Source of the DNA: Ignavibacteria bacterium
Lineage (GTDB): Bacteria > Bacteroidota > Ignavibacteria > Tepidaquicellales > OLB5
NCBI GenBank assembly: GCA_030835005.1
Contig: JAUQWT010000142.1
Span: 1-17,971 of the forward strand
DNA length: 17,971 bases
Direction: 5' to 3'
A program made the translations under genes and the position numbers. The notes beneath the pieces were generated by a model. The model was given only the letters and a program-made list of their open reading frames with translations. It searched no databases and had not been told where the DNA came from. How positions within the stretch are numbered: the first letter of the stretch is position 1; every line of letters starts with the position of its first letter. Positions 14,084 through 17,971 of the stretch are shown here, piece by piece.

Positions 14084-16183
14084 TTAATGTGCGCCTACAG
14101 TCTCTTTGCCTTTGAACTTTTCAATTATCTGCTCAGATACTGATTTTGGAACTTCCTCATAATGCGAGAATTCCATATTATATATCGCTCTGCCCTGTGT
14201 CATAGAACGCATTGCAGTTGCATAACCAAACATTTCAGAAAGCGGCACCATTGCACGAATTACCTGTGCATCACCGCGCTGATTCATTCCTTCGATCTTA
14301 CCGCGTCTTGAACTTAAGTCACCCATTATATCACCCATATATTCATCGGGTGTAGTAACTTCAACTTTCATGATCGGCTCAAGAATGATCGGACCGGCTT
14401 TCAGCGCTCCGGCTTTGAATGCCATAGAACCGGCAATCTTAAACGCCATTTCACTGGAATCTACATCATGGAATGAACCGTCAAACAATACTGCTTTAAC
14501 ATCCTCAACAGGATATCCTGCAAGGACACCATTCTTCATAGCTTCTTCAATTCCATGCTCCACCGGTTTAATAAATTCCTTTGGAATAGAACCGCCAACA
14601 ACCTTATTTTCAAACACAAATCCTTTGCCTTTTTCATTCGGTTCAAGCGTAATCCATACATGGCCAAACTGTCCTTTACCGCCGGACTGTCTGATAAATT
14701 TACCTTCCTGCTCAACTTTCTTGGTAATTGTTTCTTTGTATGCAACCTGCGGTTTACCGATATTTGCTTCAACTTTAAATTCGCGTTTCAGGCGGTCAAC
14801 AATTATTTCAAGATGCAATTCACCCATACCGGCAAGAATTGTCTGTCCTGTTTCTTCGTTTGTTGAAATACGCAACGTCGGATCTTCATCTGCAAGCTTT
14901 GCGAGTGATTCAGATAGTTTATCCTGGTCAGCTTTGGTTTTCGGCTCAATTGCAATGTGGATAACAGGCTCGGGGAAAGTCATTCTTTCAAGTACTATCG
15001 GGTCGCCTTCATCGCATAATGTATCGCCTGTTTTAGTATGCTTCAACCCAATAGCTGCAGCGATATCTCCTGCAAAAACTTCGTCAAGATCCTCGCGATG
15101 ATTAGCGTGCATCTGCAGAAGCCTTCCAACTCTTTCCTTTTTACCGGATACCGGGTTAAAAGTATATGAACCGGCCTTTAATGTTCCGGAGTAAACTCTG
15201 AAAAAAGTAAGCTTTCCAACGAACGGATCGGTCATGATCTTAAACGCCAGTGATGAGAACTTATCGCTATCATCAATATTTCTTGTAATATGGTCATCTG
15301 TGTGTATATGGTGACCCCATACTTCTCCGATATCCTTAGGACACGGGAGGTAATCAATAACAGAATCAAGAAGTGTTTGTACGCCCTTGTTCTTGAATGA
15401 AGAACCGCATAACACGGGAATGATCTTAACTTTCAAGGTTGCTTCCCTTAACACTTTTTTGATCTCAGGCTCAGTTATCTCCTGGCCATTCAAAAACTTA
15501 TTCAACAATGTATCATCAACTTCGGACACTGACTCGAGAAGCTTAAGATGATACTCTTTCGCTTTTTCAACAAGCGATGCCGGGATTTCCTGTTCTTCCC
15601 ATGTTTGGCCAAGAGTATCTGCATTATATATCAGAGCTTTCATTTTGATAAGATCGATCTGGCCAACAAATAGCTCGCCCTGTCCAATAGGAAGCTGGAG
15701 CGGTACAACATTTGCCTTAAGTCTGTCTTTCATCATATCAAGCACATGATAAAAATCAGCGCCGGTCCTGTCCATCTTATTTACAAATGCAAGCCTTGGT
15801 ACGCCGTATTTATCTGCCTGTCTCCAGACAGTTTCGCTTTGGGGTTCAACACCGCCAACTGCGCAAAAAAGTGCAACGGCACCATCAAGCACTCTTAAAG
15901 AACGCTCAACTTCAGCAGTAAAATCTACGTGGCCCGGTGTATCAATGATATTAATTCTGTGATCTTTCCACTGGCATGTTGTAGCAGCGCTTGTTATGGT
16001 AATACCGCGCTCTTTTTCCTGCTCCATCCAGTCCATAGTAGCAGCACCTTCATGTACTTCACCCATTCTGTGCAAACGCCCGGTGTAATACAGAATACGT
16101 TCTGTTGTCGTCGTCTTACCGGCATCAATGTGAGCCATGATACCAATGTTTCTTGTCTTTTCTAATGATACTTTTCTAGGCAT
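14084..16183 (-). CDS. fusA: Elongation factor G
   Basis: A 699 aa translocase GTPase, full length. The P-loop AHIDAGKT is at 17-24, followed by switch I with MDWMEQEKERGITITSA, DTPGHVDF at 81-88 and NKMD at 135-138. Domain 4 is present with RQSGGKGQFGHVWI and the tip region, and the end contains ANHREDLDEVFAGDIAA and SSRRGKIEGMNQRGD in the expected order. EF-G moves tRNA and mRNA after peptide bond formation and, with RRF, recycles ribosomes. It follows rpsG by 62 bases as in most bacterial str operons. After its stop, 202 bases without a gene lead to the tRNA; I see no convincing terminator there. Confidence 0.97.
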   Translation of the reverse strand: MPRKVSLEKTRNIGIMAHIDAGKTTTTERILYYTGRLHRMGEVHEGAATMDWMEQEKERGITITSAATTCQWKDHRINIIDTPGHVDFTAEVERSLRVLDGAVALFCAVGGVEPQSETVWRQADKYGVPRLAFVNKMDRTGADFYHVLDMMKDRLKANVVPLQLPIGQGELFVGQIDLIKMKALIYNADTLGQTWEEQEIPASLVEKAKEYHLKLLESVSEVDDTLLNKFLNGQEITEPEIKKVLREATLKVKIIPVLCGSSFKNKGVQTLLDSVIDYLPCPKDIGEVWGHHIHTDDHITRNIDDSDKFSSLAFKIMTDPFVGKLTFFRVYSGTLKAGSYTFNPVSGKKERVGRLLQMHANHREDLDEVFAGDIAAAIGLKHTKTGDTLCDEGDPIVLERMTFPEPVIHIAIEPKTKADQDKLSESLAKLADEDPTLRISTNEETGQTILAGMGELHLEIIVDRLKREFKVEANIGKPQVAYKETITKKVEQEGKFIRQSGGKGQFGHVWITLEPNEKGKGFVFENKVVGGSIPKEFIKPVEHGIEEAMKNGVLAGYPVEDVKAVLFDGSFHDVDSSEMAFKIAGSMAFKAGALKAGPIILEPIMKVEVTTPDEYMGDIMGDLSSRRGKIEGMNQRGDAQVIRAMVPLSEMFGYATAMRSMTQGRAIYNMEFSHYEEVPKSVSEQIIEKFKGKETVGAH

Positions 16184-16245
16184 TAAATAATTATGCTTTC
16201 TATTCTATTTACTTTTCAATAGTGACATTTTGTAAGGTGCAGATA

Positions 16246-16713
16246 TTACCACCTGAAATGTGCAAAAGCCTTGTTAGCTTCTGCCATTCTGTGAACATCT
16301 TCTTTCTTCTTAACAGCGCTGCCTTCATTATTGGCTGCTGCCATTAATTCACCAGCAAGCTTTTCAGCCATGCTTCTTCCGGCTTTATCCCTTGCATAGG
16401 TTAAGATCCATTTTATTGCAAGCGCTTTTCTTCTCTCAGGCCTTACTTCTGTTGGAACCTGATAATTCGACCCGCCAACACGGCGTGAGCGAACTTCCAA
16501 TGAAGGCTCAACATTGTGAATAGCCTTTTTAAATACTTCAACAGGCTCTGTATTAAGCTTTTCTTTTATGATGTCGAATGCATCATAAACAACTCTTTCA
16601 GCTTTCTGCTTCAAGCCGTCTTTCATTACACAATTAATAAATCTGCCGACTAAAATATCATCAAATATTCTGTCAGTTCTTCTGTGCCTTTTATTTGCTG
16701 TTCTTTTTCTCAA
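16246..16713 (-). CDS. rpsG: 30S ribosomal protein S7, TTG start
   Basis: A 155 aa protein of normal length. It opens MRKRTANKRHRRTDRIFDDI and contains VGRFINCVMKDGLKQKAERV, PSLEVRSRRVGGSNYQVP and a C-terminal part ending EANKAFAHFRW. S7 nucleates the 30S head and in E. coli represses the str operon by binding the rpsL-rpsG gap. The start is TTG at 16713: the next in-frame codons upstream are GCA and a TAA stop, so no longer form is possible, and the N-terminus matches the family. There is no Shine-Dalgarno. The 67-base gap to rpsL holds a strong palindrome. Confidence 0.96.
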   Translation of the reverse strand: MRKRTANKRHRRTDRIFDDILVGRFINCVMKDGLKQKAERVVYDAFDIIKEKLNTEPVEVFKKAIHNVEPSLEVRSRRVGGSNYQVPTEVRPERRKALAIKWILTYARDKAGRSMAEKLAGELMAAANNEGSAVKKKEDVHRMAEANKAFAHFRW

Positions 16714-16753
16714 TGCTTATATATGTATTTAATTTCTTATTTGGATAATTCAG

Positions 16754-16771
16754 TCAAACGCATGCGTTTGA
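16754..16771 (-). promoter_or_regulatory. 18-bp perfect palindrome between rpsL and rpsG, possible S7 control hairpin
   Basis: TCAAACGCATGCGTTTGA is its own reverse complement. In the mRNA it can form a 7-bp stem with a CAUG loop. It lies 9 bases past the rpsL stop and 40 bases before the rpsG start, in the intercistronic gap where E. coli S7 binds to repress the str operon. There is no U run, so it is not a terminator. A DNA operator is the alternative. Confidence 0.6.
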
Positions 16772-16780
16772 TCTACACGA

Positions 16781-17164
16781 TTATTTGCCGCCGGTTTTAG
16801 CTTTCTTTGCACCGTATTTTGAGCGCGCCTGTTTTCTATCTGCTACTCCGCTTGAATCAACTGCGCCTCTTACAATGTGATACCTTACTCCCGGAAGATC
16901 TTTTACTCTGCCGCCGCGAATCAGTACAATTGAGTGCTCCTGCAAATTATGGCCTTCACCCGGAATGTAAGCAGTTACTTCCATTCCATTACTTAGGCGA
17001 ACCCTTGCAACTTTTCTTAAAGCCGAGTTAGGCTTCTTTGGAGTAGTCGTATATACTCTTGTGCATACACCCCTTTTTTGAGGTGATGATTCAAGAGCCG
17101 GAGATTTGCTTTTGAATTTTAAAACTTTTCTTCCTTTGCGGACAAGCTGATTAATTGTTGGCAC
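16781..17164 (-). CDS. rpsL: 30S ribosomal protein S12, GTG start
   Basis: A 127 aa protein, normal length. MPTINQLVRKGRKVLKFKSK opens it, and TTPKKPNSALRKVARVRLSNG and GEGHNLQEHSIVLIRGGRVK are the decoding-site loops. The lysines at the streptomycin-sensitive positions (PKKPNS and GGRVKDLPGVRYH) are the wild-type residues. The start is GTG at 17164 with AGGG (17173-17176) 8 bases upstream. First gene of the str unit, with a promoter about 100 bases upstream. Confidence 0.96.
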   Translation of the reverse strand: MPTINQLVRKGRKVLKFKSKSPALESSPQKRGVCTRVYTTTPKKPNSALRKVARVRLSNGMEVTAYIPGEGHNLQEHSIVLIRGGRVKDLPGVRYHIVRGAVDSSGVADRKQARSKYGAKKAKTGGK

Positions 17165-17262
17165 GTATTATTCCCTGACTTAGCGTTAAGTTTACTAAAT
17201 AAATTTCTGCGCCCATGAGCATTATTTCTGCTTTGGATGAGCGGCATTATTATTAGAAACTA

Positions 17263-17293
17263 CAAAATTAGCGATTTTTTACGAAATAGTCAA
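17263..17293 (-). promoter_or_regulatory. Promoter of the rpsL/str operon
   Basis: On the minus strand TTG (17293-17291) is followed after 20 bases by TAATTTTG (17270-17263), the TTG/TTTG-N20-TAnnTTTG form with the same spacing as the M3 peptidase promoter. Transcription would begin near 17256, giving a leader of about 90 bases before the rpsL GTG. Confidence 0.7.
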
Positions 17294-17325
17294 GTTATGG
17301 AAAGATAGGTTTGGATTTATCTGGG

Positions 17326-17339
17326 AAAATCATGATTTT
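17326..17339. repeat. 14-bp perfect palindrome, operator-like
   Basis: AAAATCATGATTTT is a perfect dyad, followed by more T. It lies 32 bases beyond the -33 box of the rpsL promoter, on the upstream side. It could be a regulator site, but AT-rich dyads of this size also arise by chance. Confidence 0.35.
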
Positions 17340-17624
17340 TTTTAAGATCCAGAAAAAAGTCCTTTTCCTGCCATAATTTTCCACAAATATATAATAATCG
17401 TAAAAATTTAACCATTATTTGAATTTCCAATTCTTGTCTTCGATTGAGATCAAATGAAAATCAGTAAAATTTTACTTCAGTTCACTTAATTCTCTATGCT
17501 TTCCATTTTGACGAATCTTTTCCTGACTCATGATCATTAATACTAGAAAGCGACTAATTGTACCGGATCTTGTTCGGAATTATTCTGAAACTGAAAATAC
17601 TATTATTAAATCAACATTTTTCAT

Positions 17625-17632
17625 TATATTTG
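17625..17632 (+). promoter_or_regulatory. Putative -7 box for the serine protease gene
   Basis: TATATTTG matches TAnnTTTG and lies 25 bases before the ATG at 17658. The position 20 bases upstream (17601-17604) is TATT, a poor -33 match, so the promoter may be weak or need an activator. Confidence 0.45.
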
Positions 17633-17657
17633 CGTTAAATCTGCAACAAGGAGATTG

Positions 17658-17971
17658 ATGTTAAAACCATACTTATTCCTCATATTATCAGCCCTCTGCT
17701 CAATGGGATTGCTATCCCAGGAACTTTCTGCCGATAAGATCTATGAAAATGTTGATAATTCTATTGTAGTGGTACTCGCCTATGATAATATCGGAAATGT
17801 ATTCCAGGGCAGCGGCGTGATCTTAGATAATACAGGTCTAATCGCAACTAATTATCATGTCTGCAAAGATGCAAACAGAATAGAGATAAAACATTATGGA
17901 AAAGAGATAAAACATGTTGAATCCGTTAAATTTGACGAAGTAAAAGACATTTTGATATTACGCTCTCCGGA
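17658..17971 (+). CDS. Exported trypsin-like serine protease (HtrA/S1C type), 3' end missing
   Basis: The frame is open from an ATG at 17658 to the window edge, giving 104 residues. A strong AAGGAG Shine-Dalgarno (17648-17653) sets the start. Residues 1-20 (MLKPYLFLILSALCSMGLLS) are a signal peptide, so the protein works outside the cytoplasm. The fold then reads as an S1-type protease: GSGVILDNTGLIATNYHV (51-68) is the usual strand with catalytic His67, and VKDILILR (95-102) carries the likely catalytic Asp97. The Ser and any PDZ domain would lie beyond the window. DegP/HtrA relatives degrade or chaperone misfolded envelope proteins. Typical members have TNxHVV and D(L/I)AL; NYHV and DILI are close. 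The protease call is good; quality control as its role is inferred. Confidence 0.8.
   Translation, partial: MLKPYLFLILSALCSMGLLSQELSADKIYENVDNSIVVVLAYDNIGNVFQGSGVILDNTGLIATNYHVCKDANRIEIKHYGKEIKHVESVKFDEVKDILILRSP

Larger units (their letters stand above)
17165..17657. other. Divergent intergenic region between rpsL and the serine protease
   Basis: A 493-base AT-rich gap with no convincing gene. It holds a promoter for rpsL (17263-17293), a leader of roughly 90 bases with a short inverted repeat ACTTA-GCGT-TAAGT (17178-17191) next to the rpsL Shine-Dalgarno, and a 14-bp palindrome (17326-17339). It also has a -7 box and a Shine-Dalgarno for the plus-strand protease. I see no tRNA or known small RNA in the stretch 17340-17620. 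Confidence 0.7.

Noticed and set aside
14370..15101. 243-codon plus-strand open frame
   Set aside because: Antisense shadow of fusA, Ser/Pro-rich and without family features.
17110..17240. Minus-strand leader ORF starting ATGCCGCTC ahead of rpsL and ending inside it
   Set aside because: No ribosome binding site, overlaps the rpsL start in another frame, and composition looks random.
1..17971. CRISPR array, insertion sequence, prophage or defence genes
   Set aside because: No spaced direct repeats, transposase, integrase or phage proteins were seen on either strand.

Overview
The window is about 18 kb of a low-to-moderate-GC chromosome, probably from the Ignavibacteria/Chlorobi side of the Bacteroidota superphylum. 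Four observations support this: a secreted protease with a C-terminal type IX secretion sorting domain containing NYPNPFNP; a short (288 aa) primary sigma factor without a long region 1.1; promoters of the form TTG/TTTG - N20 - TAnnTTTG; and many genes without a Shine-Dalgarno sequence. The assignment is inferred from these features and not from any database match.

Layout, left to right. (1) 1-957, plus strand: the 3' part of a PAS-type sensor histidine kinase, cut by the window edge. It runs tail to tail, with stop codons overlapping by 4 bases, into (2) a minus-strand pair: an M3-like oligopeptidase gene (3786-2281) followed after 10 bases by a clpB gene (2270-954). clpB stops at residue 438, at the start of the middle domain, so the second AAA+ module is absent. 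A promoter (3803-3834) and the upstream unit's terminator (3842-3867) lie back to back before it. (3) 9544-3887, minus strand: a cluster for peptide capture, made of a family 5 solute-binding lipoprotein, an NlpC/P60 lipoprotein, a DppB-type permease and a secreted metzincin protease with a T9SS tail. It lies between two convincing terminators. (4) 17164-9649, minus strand: rpsL-rpsG-fusA-tRNA-tuf-rpsJ-rplC-rplD-rplW, followed by the primary sigma gene where rplB and the rest of the S10 operon would be expected. (5) 17165-17657: a divergent intergenic region with promoters in both directions, then the 5' part of an exported trypsin-like (HtrA-type) serine protease on the plus strand.

How the genes may work together: the str/S10 block makes translation factors and ribosomal proteins, and the sigma factor would read the promoters seen here. 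The cluster in (3) could form a path from extracellular protein to imported peptide, with the neighbouring M3 peptidase finishing digestion in the cytoplasm. That pathway is inference from gene order.

The points most worth a second look are the truncated clpB, the S10 operon broken after rplW, a tRNA whose anticodon reads UAU (Ile, AUA codon) between fusA and tuf, an 18-bp perfect palindrome between rpsL and rpsG where S7 autoregulation acts in E. coli, and the incomplete peptide transporter joined to a cell-wall hydrolase. Both operon breaks could be real rearrangements or assembly joins. I found no CRISPR array, insertion sequence, phage gene or recognisable defence system.
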